Source: Cyanoderma ruficeps (lineage: Eukaryota > Chordata > Aves > Passeriformes > Timaliidae). Taken from it: a DNA stretch of 64,000 nucleotides. Positions 50,348-64,000 of the stretch are shown here, one piece after another. The notes beneath the pieces are model-generated. The model had not been told where the DNA came from. It ran no database searches and saw only the letters and a list, made by a program, of their open reading frames with translations. The position numbers and the translations under genes are program-made. How positions within the stretch are numbered: the stretch's first letter is position 1; each line of letters begins with the position of its first letter. The DNA lies in contig VZDJ01004378.1 of the NCBI GenBank assembly GCA_008694505.1, positions 13,470,919 to 13,534,918 of the forward strand, read 5' to 3'.

Positions 50348-53300
50348 ATTACCCATCTGGCATAATACTATTTCAATGAATACCAAGTTCCATTGCCATG
50401 TTACAAAACATATTGATAAACGCTATACCATGAAATATAGAGCTTAACATGAAGTTTTACATTCACCAACTTTACAATATATAATTATATAATTATTCCA
50501 TTAATATAGTTTATAGTGATAGAAATTACAACTTTGGAAATAGAAATTGTTAATCAGAAAAATTAGGCAATAAAATTGGATATAAATTACTGTTTCTATA
50601 CTTTTCGAAATTTATTCAATAAATGTGGATTCATCCGTTACTTATCCATTAAAGATCCTGCACACTTTTTCCTTAAAAATGAAATTCAAATTTAAATTAC
50701 AAAATAAGGAAGTTCTAGAAGATAACAGTAAATTTATTATCTCTGAGGAGAAAGATCGAGTCTATTTCTAGAATGTAGTTATCTTACTGAAGAAACAAAC
50801 AAAAGCTTTGCCTTACATTTCTGAAGTCAAGATGGCCACTCTTTTATTTACAAAGAGACATCCATTGAAATGCTTTGCTTGGTTATGACCATAAACTATA
50901 AAAAAAGCCTGTGATGTGTGATAGATGGTTCAGCTGATTTACTAGCTATACAAAAGAATGCTACAAGGATCCAGCCACATCAGTAGGAAAAATGCCAGTT
51001 ATTTTACCACAACTACTTGAAAATCAGACATGAAACATTTATGTCATCATGGAAAATATTTGCATTCAGATATTCATTCCCAGGAACTCGGAAATATGGC
51101 AGTTACTTAAATAAACTGCAGCTACTGCATAACTAGGCTTATTTACACAATTACACATAATACCAATTGCACTTCATTGCTGTTTCTAAAAATGGGATTT
51201 CTGCTCTTAAATGCAGAATGAGACCAGTGTTTTAATTTCTGCTCTAAATCACAAGAGGAGGACAATGTTGAATGTGACTCTCTGCCTCTCAGAGAAACAT
51301 CTCTCTGATGTTGAGCTGTGCCTTTCCTTTTTGTTCCTCTCTCACAAAAATGACTCACACTTTTCTTGACGAGGGATTCACAGTCTCTCAAACACCTTGA
51401 ATCAATCTGTTGTATGAAGCGCATTCTCTCTTTGGTGAAGAAGAATGCAAATCAAATGTAGTCACCAAAACTTACAGCAACCCCTTCCAGTCCTTGTCAG
51501 TGCATTTTGGCCTCTTTGCTTCATCCACAATCATATTTGTATATCTCATCTGAACGTGTTCCCTGCCTTTTAAGATGCAAGGGCTGAGAAAGGTTTTCCC
51601 AGTTTCACTATGGAAAAATATCACCTGTAGAGAATGTCTGATTACAGTACAGGCCAGTCTCTCTTACTATCTGAAAATATCACATCAGCCCAACAACAAA
51701 AACAAAGAACTCTGACAGCAAGTTGTTTAGTTACAAGATTGATCTCTTTCATATAAGAAAAAAAAAAGTGGTTTTGTAGCACATAGGGTCAATATTTGTC
51801 ACTCTTGAATGAGGTAGAGAACAGCAGACAGTTGAGGAAATTAATTTAGTTTCCTCAAGATTTAGAGTCTCCAGAACAGCAACTCACAAAACAGTAGCAA
51901 GCAGAATCTGGACCAAATTCTTGCTCTTAATAAATTACTTCATTGGGCGGCTAAGGCTGATCATCCTCATCTCATCTAGGCAGATCAGAGATATTTTTAA
52001 GCAAGGCAGTTTTAAAACCTTTTAACACAGTGGATACACACTCTCCTTAAGTTTATTGGGATTTGTGTTTGTAGATGGCCATTGGAAGATGCAGTACAGC
52101 ATCTTTTCTCCTAGTCATGAAAGAGATCTGGATTTTTCAGGCTCATCAGTACATGACTGCAGCCCTTTGGGCTTTGTTCTGAAGGAGAAGTTCTTATGGT
52201 ACAAAGCCCTTATGATAGATTTGTTCTCAGATCTTCATCTTTAGATGGTAATGCAGAGCATAGAGCTACCATTCAAGTCTTCCCACTGTCATCTTTGCTA
52301 GTAAATAATGTACTTGATTCAGTACTTTTGCAGCTTTATATGGCTGTCAGTGCACTAAAAAATAATAGGTTAGTGCTCCTGCCAGAAGTAAGAGAGTTTT
52401 AGTGGGGGAATCATCAAAGGTATCAAATGTCTTACAGTTTTATCTTATCCCTCCTTTCCCACTTGGGATTTTGATTTTTCAGCAAACATTTCTCACAGAT
52501 TTGCTTATCTCCTTGAAAAATTAGAAATAATATTTCTCAGAGAGACACTATAAAGCCATGTCCATGAGATTCTAAAACCAGCAGGCTGATGATTTACTTT
52601 TCAATGACAAAAGGCTTGATCAGCTCTCCTTCACTTCAGGCCATTATTCTGTGAAGTACCTTTCACTCTAAGTCTCAAAAATCATACTGGATCTGAAAGG
52701 TAAAAGCACTGCATGGAGAATGACCTGCCAGTTCAGCCCTTTACAGATCCACATTTCTACTGCAGTTAATGCACTTGGTTGAGGATGAAGTCACAGCATT
52801 AAATTTGTCTTATTGAAATAAATAGTATAAGTGTGTAACTGATGATCACCTTTAAAGTCTTAAAATGTGATTTAACATTCCTTTAAATAAATGCATGACA
52901 AAGCATGGAGTGTTGTGAGGAAAATTACAACAAAAGAGATCTTTTTCAAGAAACAGTAACAGTGTTTTGCATTTTAAAAACACTATTACAACTGAATTGT
53001 AATATAATTACTGTTATTGTAATTAATATAATTAGAAAATTTTATGCATCATATTATTTGTTTCAGAAACCTGCCAACTGCAAAATCTCTTGTTGTTTCT
53101 GTTGCTCTTAAAAATTAACTGCAGTAATTTTCAGCCAAAGACTCACAAATGATACTAATTGTAGGAATTTGAGTAAATTGGAAAACTACAAAATCATTGT
53201 TTAGAATTAAGTGATAACATAAAAATCTATAAAGAATGAAATAAACCATCATGTTTCCATGTTTATATTTTGAATGTATCTGCATATTTCTCATTTTATT

Positions 53301-56300
53301 GTACTTTATAGACATACTGTCTCAAAATATTTCAAAGGATGATATCCACCTGAATAATTTTAAGACAAATAGATTTGGATACCAGGGTTGTGCAAAGATG
53401 TATCAGTTCCTTCTTAAAATTCGAAAAATGTATCTCTAGACTAATTTATTACTTGGAACTGCTATTTAAAACAAATACCTGACAAAAATGTGATAGAAGT
53501 GACGTCAATGGTCCTTTCAGACATCTATTGTGGGCCTGGAATTAAGGTGTCATTGCAATATGTTGGATTTATGAAAGTCCTGTTTAAAGCTTCTCAATTC
53601 TGTAGTTCTGGGTTTATAACACATTCATAGTCCTTTTTTTGCATTTCTGTGATGTAATCTCCTCTTTGACTTTCCATTTCTGCACTGGTGTCCCTGCAGC
53701 ATTCCCATTCTAGAAAAATCCAGTAAACATGTATGTGTAGTAGAGGGTAAAAGAACAGTTTACTTCAGCTGTGAAGGGGAAAACCAATCCTTTTTTGCTA
53801 CCTTTGACCAGTCCTTGTTATTGAAACCAGCCTGATGTTATCTGCTTCTATCTCCTTACCTCCTCATGTTTGAACACTTTTTGGATTAGGGCAAAATGAC
53901 CCCAGCAGTAAAACCTTATCTCATTTCTCTGTGTCTACACTGCTGAATAAAGTAGGACTAGAGAGCAAGCTCAAACCCCAAACTCAACCATGCATACTGC
54001 TTAATAATTTACATACTCTCTGTCATGGTTTTCACGTATACCCTCTAACTCCTCTGGAAAATGCTTGGCATTGCAAGAACCAAGGGTCATTCCCCCAGCC
54101 AGAGCTCTCTCCACCCTCCAACTCCCTACTAACCTACAACCACCTCCAGCACTATTCCAGCAAGTCTTCCACCTTGAATACACCAGAAGTCCTGTTTGGA
54201 CACCTCAGAACCTGTAACACTTGCCCTCAGTAACAAGCTCTGAAAACAACATTCTGGGCTTCAACATTCTTTCATTATTTCAAACATATTAATTGAAACA
54301 TTAAGAAAATGGAAAGTTATTACTATATATTTGGATCCAAGGATATTTAGATCCCAGGCACAGGCCCCAGGCTAAGAATATTATGTGGCTGTGGCCAGTC
54401 AGCTGTCCTTAGAGCTGAAGAGTGTTTCCCTGGCTGTTACAGGCTGTAGGAGATGTCACCAGTTGTTGCAGGGGTGAAGATGCAGATGAATGTTGCTACT
54501 GATATAGAAAGTCACTAACCTTGTCAAGGCTTAGTTATTTATGGGTCACACATTTTTAGTATGAAGGCCTGGAGGGATATAGAATTTATATGAATAGTTT
54601 GACTAATCAGTTTTCCTTTCTGGTGGGTTTTTTTGTTTGTTTGTTTGGTNTTTAGGACCCAGGTGCTAAATTCTTTCCTTAGGCTAAACACATAACCAAT
54701 CAAGAACGGCTCAACTCTTTTAAAGCACATCTGATGCTACCTACCCTTTGAATGTTGCTCACTATATAAATATATTGCAGAGAATTATGTCTTTCCCTTC
54801 AACTCTAACAAGTTTAAATCCACAGCTTTCATATCTCAAGCAAACTGCCTCCCAGTAAAACTATAGCTTAGCTTGGAGCTGACAGCAATATCCAAAGCAC
54901 CCAGCTAGAAATGTTAATTTTGGATAGGTTCTTAGTGGGTGAATAATGCTGGCATTATTATTTTGTTTTAATCCTACACTAAATGTGAAGTGCATAAATT
55001 ATCTAGGGAGAGATTAAACCTATGTATATTGCCTTCCACCAGGATGCTCCAACCCTATGCAGTGCGACAAGTGGATGTGCCCCAGTAACACCCTTTTTCT
55101 AGACAATGTTTTCTGAAGAAAGCAGTTGTGTCTTGTCATAGATTGAACTCTCTCTTGCCAGTTCATGAGACAGTCCAACAAGCAATTTCTACACTGGATC
55201 TTTTGGGAAACAGTCTTTAGGTTTTGAAAACATAATGGAGTTCATGTAGAGAAGGCAGTGTTTTTCAAGACAAAATAATTCTGTAATCATATACATTACT
55301 ACAAAGCTTTAGACAGAAAAAGAGGGGCTCATCACATACAGACATCTTCAGATTCAGAATAGCAGAAGAGTATTTGTCTTCTGAAACTTTTTGATCAGTT
55401 TCAGGTATGGAAAGCATAGAAACAAAAATTCAATTTATGCACATCACAGAAAATCACTTTTAAAAGTGTTAGCAAAAGACATTGCTCCATAAAAATAATA
55501 TAAAGCCAACCATCTGAATTAAAATAGCTGTAGGCAGTAGGGAACTCAGTGTTGAAGGAGTTAAGAATTATATCCTTGGTTTGCGCAGGAAATTGAAGGA
55601 GAATAAAAGTGCGGGGAGAGAATCTGTCTGGCCTTTGCAAATGCAGCAAAAGTTCAACAGCTTTGGAGAGAATAACTACTTGTCTTTTGGCAGAATTCTT
55701 ATGGTGTGTTTCAAAAATAGCTCTCTGCATGAGACATCCCAAGACTATTGCTAAATCAATGGTTGCTTACTGTTGTCAATGGCCTCAATTAAGAACCAGG
55801 ATAAACTCCATAGATTGATGAAAATGCTTGTGTTAATACACTTCTTAATGGACAGCTTTGACTTCCTAGTGCAGTGAAAGAAAATATTTCACTGATAATT
55901 TTACATCATAAGTTCTTTGAATGAAAAAGCTTTATCCTTTCTTGAGTCAAGACATAGCTAATACGTCAATAATTACAGGCAGCAACTTGAAGCTTGAGAA
56001 AAAAAAAGAATACATATATTCAAAAAGCTGATTCAGAGCTTAATTTTAAGGCAATGTCAAAATAAGGAAAAGATAAATATGTGACTGAGGAGAGTAAACA
56101 GAAACCTTGGATGTGGCCAACACTGTATCCCATTTCAGTAGAAAGAGATCCTACCACTTATCAGATAAGAGAAGTTCTAAAATGCATCCATTTGGAGTGA
56201 GGAGCTGTGGGAAGAAAATATTGAGAAGCTCTGGGAAGAAAAGTTTATTTTAACATAGATGTCCAAATCTTAAAAATTACTGAAACAGTGTAGTCAGAAA

Positions 56301-59300
56301 TAGCAGAAAATTGATTTCCAAAAATGTCCTTTGAAATCCTCTTTCTGAAACTTACAGAAAGAAACCTCTGATAGCATTGTGCATGCACACCTCCTCTCCA
56401 AGAAATTTTAGGTTCTCAGTAAGACACTTCCATGACTTCCCTAGAAACTTCAAAACTGCATAATTAAGAGTAACTTTAGTTTAAACAAATATAATTTGCA
56501 TCATTCATGTTTCTTCTTTCAAAAACAAGATTATATAGCACTAACAAATGGTCTCTTGTTTCTTCTTACTGATTTGGATTTAATTTAGGCTCTAATCTCA
56601 TGCACAAACAGAAACCACCAGATTATGAAAAGTCATTTAATCTTAATTTTCTGCGTGTAAGTGTATATGTGAAGGTGGGACAGAGAGAAAGAAGACTTTG
56701 TATTAAGGAGGTAATAACACGGCAGAAAATAGGTTCTGATGTAATTCTGGTTGATGTCCCCTTCTTCAGTCTACAAAATACTGAGATACATGACAAAGAA
56801 AACAAAATCTGTCCAAATAGAGTCAAGAAGTCACTGCACCCCATAAGCAGAGGAATAGAGGGAGCCACTGCTGTATTTGCAAATTGCCCTTTTTCATACA
56901 GTCATGTTCCAAATTTGCAATGCATCAGTATCCTCTTTTTTTTCCCCTAAATCTGCATTTAAGCTTTTCAATTCTTAAAGTCAAATATTTTTATTCTGTA
57001 AGTAAAACACTTGGTGCATTTAATAAACTAGAAATAGTTCTTCCTCCCTCTCCTTAATTGTAATTTAGTACAATGAAACATACTCCATATCAAATAACCT
57101 TATTGTGCTAAGCATTCCCACTGGTGTATTTTATTTCTGCTCCATATTCATCCATTGAAGGACTGCATCTAAGGCTGATGTCAGATGAGGAGACACGAGT
57201 AGAGATGATCATGATGATAATCTGACAAAATATAAATTCTTCTTCAAAATACATTTTCAGTCCCTACAAAATAATGTGAGAGCAAGCCAAATGTGCTCAT
57301 TACTAAATTTTCAAAATTTAATTACATACACCCAAATGTAGGACTATCATTATGCCTGTTTAATCTACTGGTCCTGACATTCATACAAAATATGGCAGCC
57401 CATGAGTCAATTCCCAGCTTTCTCACATATCCTAGATTAGCATCCCAACTTCAGGGTACAAAGCAGAAATGGGAGAGCATTTTTAGCTTTAACCCTGTTG
57501 CATTTATTAGTTCTTTTAAATCCACTGGTCCTGGAAAGGTTTTCTGAACCCTATATTATCAAAGTCTCTCTGACTCAGTGATGTCTCATATAAAATGGAG
57601 TATCCCTAACATGTGGATATCCTATGCATAAATTTCCCAGCCTTGACACGCTCCACATCCCACCTGTCATGGTTCTTGCCTGAACTCAGGCTTCCTCTCT
57701 TTCTGACTGAGGGTAGGAATATGAAACCATTTATTTCCTGGTTTAAATTATTAATTTCTCCTGGGGTTATAGATATTGTGACAATAATGCAGAGAGGAGA
57801 GGAGATGAGGCTTCTCTTAATTCTGGTAGAACTGTCCTCTTTTCAAAACCAGTCACAGCTTGGCATTTAGGATTAGAGAATTTTAAGATTTAATTCCTGT
57901 AAGCTGAAGTGAAAACTAAACCTAAGGTGCACAGTGCAAATGGATGTTATAACACTCAAACAGAAAGAAAGATTTGGCTTTTCCCAGCAGCTTGTCTGGA
58001 TCTGGTCCATCTTCTTCTTTGTTTTTTCTTACCTGTGATTCAGGAAAATTGTTTATACAAGGCCACAAGACACTTCAGTTTCAAAGCAGGTGGATTTTTT
58101 TTTTCATCATTCTGGGAACTAAAGTGGAAAAATACAAAAAAACAACCACAAAAGACTTGTTTTTCAGAACAAAAAATATTTCTATTGCTAAATTGGGAAG
58201 CTAAATTAAAAAATCCATTTTTTTGCACAGCCATAACATATAATCAGTCTCATTGACATAAATGCACTGAAGTAGACAAATGAATTGAAAACTATATTCC
58301 TCTGTTATTGCTGAGATCTGTCACAAGTAATTTTAGAATCACCAACTGATCTTTCATTATTAAGATTTAGAAAACCACTCATTTGCTAATTGGAACACTT
58401 CTGAGTTCATTTACAATAAAAATAATTACCATACCCCTATCACAATGAACTACTCAGGAAAACACAAAATAAATTACCCCAAATATTACTCCAATATAGA
58501 AAGATATTATCTCCATCAGAACTTTAGGATTTTTTGTTTTTATGGTGAGCTGTTTATTTGGGTGGCATTTTTTTAATGTTTTTAAGCCACACTATCTTCA
58601 TCCCTTTTGTTCAGGAAAATAAAATAAAAGTATGACAAAAGTACTAAATAAACACGCTTTTCTAAGATAAAAAATTAACCATATAGTCATATATGCATAA
58701 CAAAATGTGAGTGTTGGTTTATAAACAAGAAATCAGTCTCATTGTGTTCACTCAATACATGACTATAATTTCCCAAGTTTCTCTCCTTTAAAAATTCTCA
58801 CTGAGAAATGAATGGAAATTGAATTCATTATATACACATCCAATTTCCTCCCCTTTGAGTGTCATTGCCTTATTTTATCTGACAATTCTAAATGATCCCT
58901 ATCACAACCAGAAGACTGGTAGGCAGGGTTTTTAAATAAGTATTTCTTCTTTTTCTGTATTTTTGTAACTCTGGTTAGCTAATTTTTTACAAAGTCTATA
59001 AGAAACAGAGAATATAGCTGTCGTATGTGAGAGAAAAACTCATGGAACACCAATATTTCCTAGCAAAGCAGAAAGCAGCTGAACATTGAATATTGCTACC
59101 TGTGCCAAGTCTGAACACACTCAGCAAAGAGATGTTGCACACACCAAAAAAATATCTTTTCCATGAATATCCCAGCTCAGCTGCCAGCTGAGGGCAAGTC
59201 TGTGGCAGCTGCTTTGCTGGCCTGGGTTCATTAGCAGTAGCTTTGGGCTTCTCAATGAATAAAACAGTCCCATTCCTGCAAAGCTTGATGCAGCTTCACA

Positions 59301-61556
59301 TCACCTGTAAGAAGATTTTTTATAACTTACACAAACAAAACACAGCAAAACTGTGCTGTTTTTTAGCTTCTATTGGATATTATATCCACACTACAGGATC
59401 CTTTCAGAGCACACTTTTCAAATGGAGCACATTAGCAACTCTGGAGTGCTAGAGCAACCTGCAGTTAAGTGAACTGACCAACCAAGTTTTGTCTTCATGT
59501 TTAGGTGCATACATTGGTAGGCATGCAGGACCAGGCTGAAATTTCTCTCATTGCATCTGAAATAAAATATTGCAATCTTCATCTTTTCCATTTTTGTCCC
59601 TGTTCAATGTTGAAGACTGTAGAAGAAAGTCTATTACCCTGGAAATTCATAAGTTATCATGCATAACATGGCTTCTTTTTTTTTTATTTTCTTCCGTTTA
59701 ACGAATAATATGCTTATCTAGTGCAGGAGTATCACCCAAAATTTGAAGTTTGTGATAAGTTATTGCACTATATAGGACATAGAGTGGATATAATGAACTA
59801 TTGAGCACTCAAAAATCAGCTAAAGGCAGTATGATAAATCTGTTTTGAGTCCACTGATTCCTTTTTACATGAAAAAGGATGGTACTATGAGGGAAAAGTC
59901 ATAATTAAGAAATTTCATTTATCTTTAGATTTTTGAACTGCCTCTGTTTACACTTGTACTAATACACTGGCTTGTCTTTATAGAGACAAATGGGTAGTTC
60001 CAAAACACAAGTCCATTGACCCATTTTAGACCTTTTTGATGAAATTAGCTGTGTCCTTCAGATACCTATTTCTAATCACTGAGAATAAGCAAAGAGGCTC
60101 AGCTCCAATATAGCTACTACTTTGCAAGTTTCATTTGGTTTTATGAATCTCATGTAGAGTAACTGAAATTCAAAATGCCACTGGCAAAGGCTCCCCTCAT
60201 GAAGGAACTCTTTAATGTGGAATGTTTGTGACCTTGCTGACCTTTCCTAAGACCTTGCTGCACACACAGAACACTATAAGCCCTTTGGAAAGGGCTGCTA
60301 TATTTCACTGTGTCTGTCACCACAACTCATCACTGTTTGAAAGATAAAGGACAGGAACCATAGCTTGCAATCAGAGATGACAACTTCTCTTAGACATACC
60401 TTTGCCCTTGGCCAAGAGCAGATATATTTTCTATCAGATTTATCAAATTGTACATTGCCATGAAAGTAGTTAAATGATTCTACGAATTATTACTGGAAAA
60501 AAATATCCATACCAAGAAACCTAAGTCTGTGATGTTCAGCTACCCCAGATCAGTGAATAGGTGGGCTCTTGAGAATAAAAATCCTGACAAGGCTGTATTT
60601 GAATACTTTGGCCATTCTAACTGCAGTAGTGGTAAAATGTTCCCACATTCTGTTTTATGGCCATGACAATTTTATATAACACCTATACCCATAATTCCAG
60701 TGACATGTATGGGAGAGAAATATCTGTACATCTAGATGGTAAATGTGCAGGCTAATGGGAGCTACAGGGTAATAGTCTGCCCTTAATTCACTGACTTCTT
60801 TGAAAGATCCAGCTCTTTATGCAGCCTATTAATCTACTAATGAGTCAAACCATTTCTAAAGTATACAGGCATCAATTCCAGCCTTGAAAGAATTTGTTTG
60901 CATCTCACTGGTTTTCTTCAATGTCAAAGCACTATCCACAGCACCAAGCTAGTCTATTTTAAGAAGTGCTTTCAGAAAGGATGTCCTTATCAGGAAAGAT
61001 TTTTTTATATAATAGGAAAAAAAAAGATACATACTATAAAGCTCAGATGAACTAAAATACAATGAAAAAAATTTAATGAAAAAAATTCTATTGACATAAA
61101 AAACTCCCAAACAGTTTGTTCCATATCCAATACCACACCGCAGTTCTACAGGATATTTTAATATTGGAAAATTGAAAATGTTTAGAGGATTGGTTCTGAC
61201 ATAATTTATTTCCATAGCTAAATCCTGAGTACTACCTACATAAGAGTAACAGGGAGAGTTTCAGACAGCTATGGGTGCTCTACGTAGATATTTTTAAATT
61301 GCATTTCTTTTCTTCCTTTTTGAACTATTTAATTGCCTGCTTTTCAACTGCCATATCTTTGTGTCAGGGTCTGCAACCATCCTGTAAAGCAACAGTATCC
61401 TTCATAAATAGAAGGGGAAAAATAATTTTTTCAGTCAGCAGAGATAACACAGCATACATATTACATCTGAAAAAATGTACTTTTTAGAGAGAAGCAGGGC
61501 TTTAATAAATAGTTTTTGTTTGTTGAAAGAACAATTAAGGACACAAGACACAGCAG

Positions 61557-61601
61557 AGTATCCTACCTAGCCCACATGAAGAGTGGGTTAGTTAGGATAC
61601 T
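61557..61601. repeat. 19-bp imperfect inverted repeat (hairpin)
   Basis: The left arm AGTATCCTACCTAGCCCAC (61557-61575) pairs with 61583-61601 across a 7-base loop. Seventeen of 19 pairs are Watson-Crick; as RNA one of the two mismatches would be a G-U pair. Pairing does not extend outside the arms, so the stem is too short for a typical microRNA precursor. Confidence 0.85.
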
Positions 61602-63510
61602 AACAACAGTATAGCTGGGATAACAGATTCTAATTCCCAGCCAAAGAAGGAAAACTAGGATTACCTTTGCAGAAACTGCAATGTGTTTGTGAAGTCACAG
61701 CCTCAATTTAATGGCCTCACATAAAAAAAAATAAAAAATAAAAAAATTACTGGGTATATGAGATATTTGAGGGCAAAGATTTTTTATGATATACCTATTA
61801 CAAACAAATTTTTGGAACTAAATACATCTTAAAAGCTAATATTTTTAAATACTTTGGCTATGATAATTTCTATTTGAAAAGTTGCACAAGAAACTTCAAG
61901 GACTTTGTTTCAAACTTGCTGTTCCAGTTCTTTTCTGGGTAAGGTTCTTATATAGCTTCATTCATTCTATATTAGAGCAGCTAATATCTGAGATTTAAGT
62001 CCTCCTTCTTTTGGCCTTATCTTCATCTATTCAGGCATGCTGGCTGTCTGCCACTGCTCTGCAGCTGTCTAAACTCTGTCTCTGTAGCTGGGGCAGTAGC
62101 CACAATGTGTAACCTTAGTTTGACCATAACTGGGACTGTGTCCTTTGCTATTGCTTTCTGATCTTATTCTATGGTTGGATTCCAACCTGCTCCATAGTAT
62201 TTTAGCTGGAGATCTTCAGATTAACTCAATGCCCTAAAAACCCCTGTGGAGCAGGTGCTATGAGTAGCAAAAATCTCCAGGATAAGGGATGTATGACTTT
62301 CCACAGTAGACAGAATCACTGCAAAGGAAACGAAAAACTATGTTTAAAGCAAAGTATTTTATTCACATGGAATGGCAAAGTAAGTAAGTAAAACATTTGG
62401 ACACAAAACTCAGAATAATCTTCTGCATCAATAAATGTAGTGTCAGATTATTTCAGGTTACCAACTCAAATGATCCTGTAATATCTTAAATGCATTAAAT
62501 AAGCCTGAGAGATCCAAGATGTACATTGTTGCACATTTTCAGAACAAAGGCACACAAAGATATCCAAGATTGCTTTACTTGGCCAATAGCTTCGAGTGCT
62601 GTTGTATGACATGCACAAGTCACAGCAAATGACAACAGAAGATCAAAAAATTTTACAGAAACCTGATTTGTCTTTGGGAGAAACTCAAAAAAGTTCTTTT
62701 CAATATTTTTCTCAGGAATTTATCAATTAAAATATATATTTTAATGTATTTGTCCAGTTTCTGGGAATTTCATCCTGTAGAGAACTGCAAGACAGAAACT
62801 GACAGTACATTTCACATGATGCCATAATTTTTGTCTGTGTTCACATGTAGCTTAGAGAACAATTCAGTTCCCTCTGAAACATATGCAAAGTAGTTCATCA
62901 GCAGACAAGGCACTGAGAAGGGTCCACAGATTGCTCTGACTCTGTAGTCTAGAACAAGAGTTTACATATAGTTTACACCTGAGCCCTTCCATATAGATGC
63001 CTAAGATGTCTCAATCTGCAGCTAAACCTCACCCCAGACCACAAAAAATTGTTGCAGAATCCAAGCTTTTTGACAAGAAGTAGATATTTGAATACCAATT
63101 CAGTATCAGACTTGTGCATCTAAAGACATTACTGACAATGAGACAATGACTGACAATAAAATGTAAATGGGAAAAAAGAAATTATTAGTACTGATTTTGT
63201 GGATTTAATAAAACAAAACAGTGTGATCCTGGGGTACCAGCAGAAGCTCCATCAGGTCTAATTGTTAAAGAATAAGAAAGTCATCAAAAAAGTAAGAGGT
63301 TTCGTAATCTAATAGGCATATCTTACAACACAATGGTACTTTACAATTGTACAGTTGCATCTAAACTGAGAAACCGATATAAAAAAATGGCTCTAGACTG
63401 ACAAAAATCTATCACTAGGATTATAATGGAAAGATGAATGAGGCCTCAACACATCAAATGGTAATTTAAAATTTTCCATGCATTTGTAAGCTTTAAAACT
63501 TTGCCTTTTT

Positions 63511-63530
63511 GTTTGTTTGTTTGTTTGTTT
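63511..63530 (+). repeat. (GTTT)5 microsatellite
   Basis: Five uninterrupted GTTT units, followed by TAGCAG. Confidence 0.95.
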
Positions 63531-64000
63531 TAGCAGTCATAGAATGAGATATGAAAGGAAAACATCCTCAATAGTCAATACATAGAAGCAGAATTTACCT
63601 ACGTGCACAACTAATTCATATCCAGTACCACGGTAAAACAGACATTAGAACAATACCTAAAAAATAAAAACAGCAGTTACTTTTTATCATTTACAGAGAC
63701 TGTTCAAATGAATCACATTATTTCCGCAACTAGCAACATGGACACATGCAAATTGTGTTAATGGATTTTGTGAATTTAATATGTTGTTTTCCTAGCTACT
63801 GTACTGTAGTAACTAACACTGTAACTGCCATTGTAATTGCAGCAACTAATACAGTAAAAAAATCTGATGCATGTGTTATGCTCTATGTTCTTTCAGTGTA
63901 AATGCAGAGAATTTTTTAGACAGAATTTTTGGAGAAAGATTTTTTAAAGCATCTTTCCAAGTAAATTGCGCACCAAAAGTCTTTCCTTTTTTTTTTTTTT

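Larger units (their letters stand above)
46723..64000. other. Unique AT-rich non-coding DNA, 17 kb
   Basis: No supported gene, LTR or CR1 copy. Frames of 100-116 codons (53931-54233 plus, 55401-55742 minus, 56600-56950 plus, 57909-58256 plus) show no recognisable domain. The stretch 53680-54250 is C-richer than the rest. One undetermined base (N) is at 54650. Simple repeats: (GTTT)n with interruptions at 50321-50347 and 54635-54649, an A-rich run at 61722-61746, and a terminal T-run at 63987-64000. Confidence 0.5.

Noticed and set aside
58044..58089. Exon-like 46-nt interval between a pyrimidine-rich acceptor and CAG|GTGGAT
   Set aside because: The donor is mediocre and the peptide uninformative; such pairs are frequent in AT-rich DNA of this length.

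Overview
The window looks like non-coding DNA from a bird, most likely a songbird (passerine). The evidence is the repeats. There are four 5'-truncated CR1 LINE tails ending in the avian octamer microsatellite (ATTCTATG / ATTCTGTG type). There are also five solo LTRs of endogenous retroviruses, several matching my memory of LTR families common in songbird genomes (recall only, no database was searched). The sequence is AT-rich, has almost no CpG, and has no long open frame of the kind expected from a bacterial, viral or gene-dense region. I found no tRNA, rRNA, snRNA, CRISPR array, insertion sequence or prokaryotic operon. The short open frames scattered over both strands are chance frames, or lie inside LTRs.

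Layout. 1-5392 is unique AT-rich DNA with a 17-bp perfect hairpin and an (AT)13 microsatellite. A CR1 tail lies at 5393-5562. A solo LTR on the minus strand lies at 7433-7898 (4-bp target duplication TACT). After another 6.7 kb of unique DNA there is a 782-bp solo LTR at 14627-15408 (4-bp duplication CCTA) and a CR1 tail at 16203-16275. 16276-25435 is unique DNA with a CTCF-like site, G-quadruplex-capable runs and a nested inverted-repeat cluster. 25436-25827 is a GC-richer, promoter-like block that abuts an ERVL-type LTR at 25828-26378. 26384-33517 is the least featureless part: it holds a good-looking candidate exon on the plus strand (30626-30786) and a minus-strand run of open frames about 2.5 kb long (30989-33515). 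CR1 tails follow at 33518-33609 and 35040-35397. A solo LTR on the minus strand with a perfect 6-bp duplication (GATAAT) lies at 37299-37812, followed by a less certain LTR-like block at 38335-38728. The last element is a plus-strand solo LTR at 46102-46716 (6-bp duplication GGTGAC/GGTAAC). The remaining 17 kb is unique AT-rich DNA with one strong imperfect hairpin at 61557-61601.

No gene can be named. The window is best read as a gene desert or the inside of a very large intron. No retroviral internal region with recognisable gag, pol or env was found, so the LTRs are most simply explained as leftovers of LTR-LTR recombination. I did not find a convincing new biological system. The most useful leads are the candidate exon at 30626-30786, the minus-strand open-frame cluster at 31-33.5 kb, the set of near-perfect hairpins whose arms are too long for chance, and the mixture of target-duplication lengths that shows at least two retroviral integrase types.
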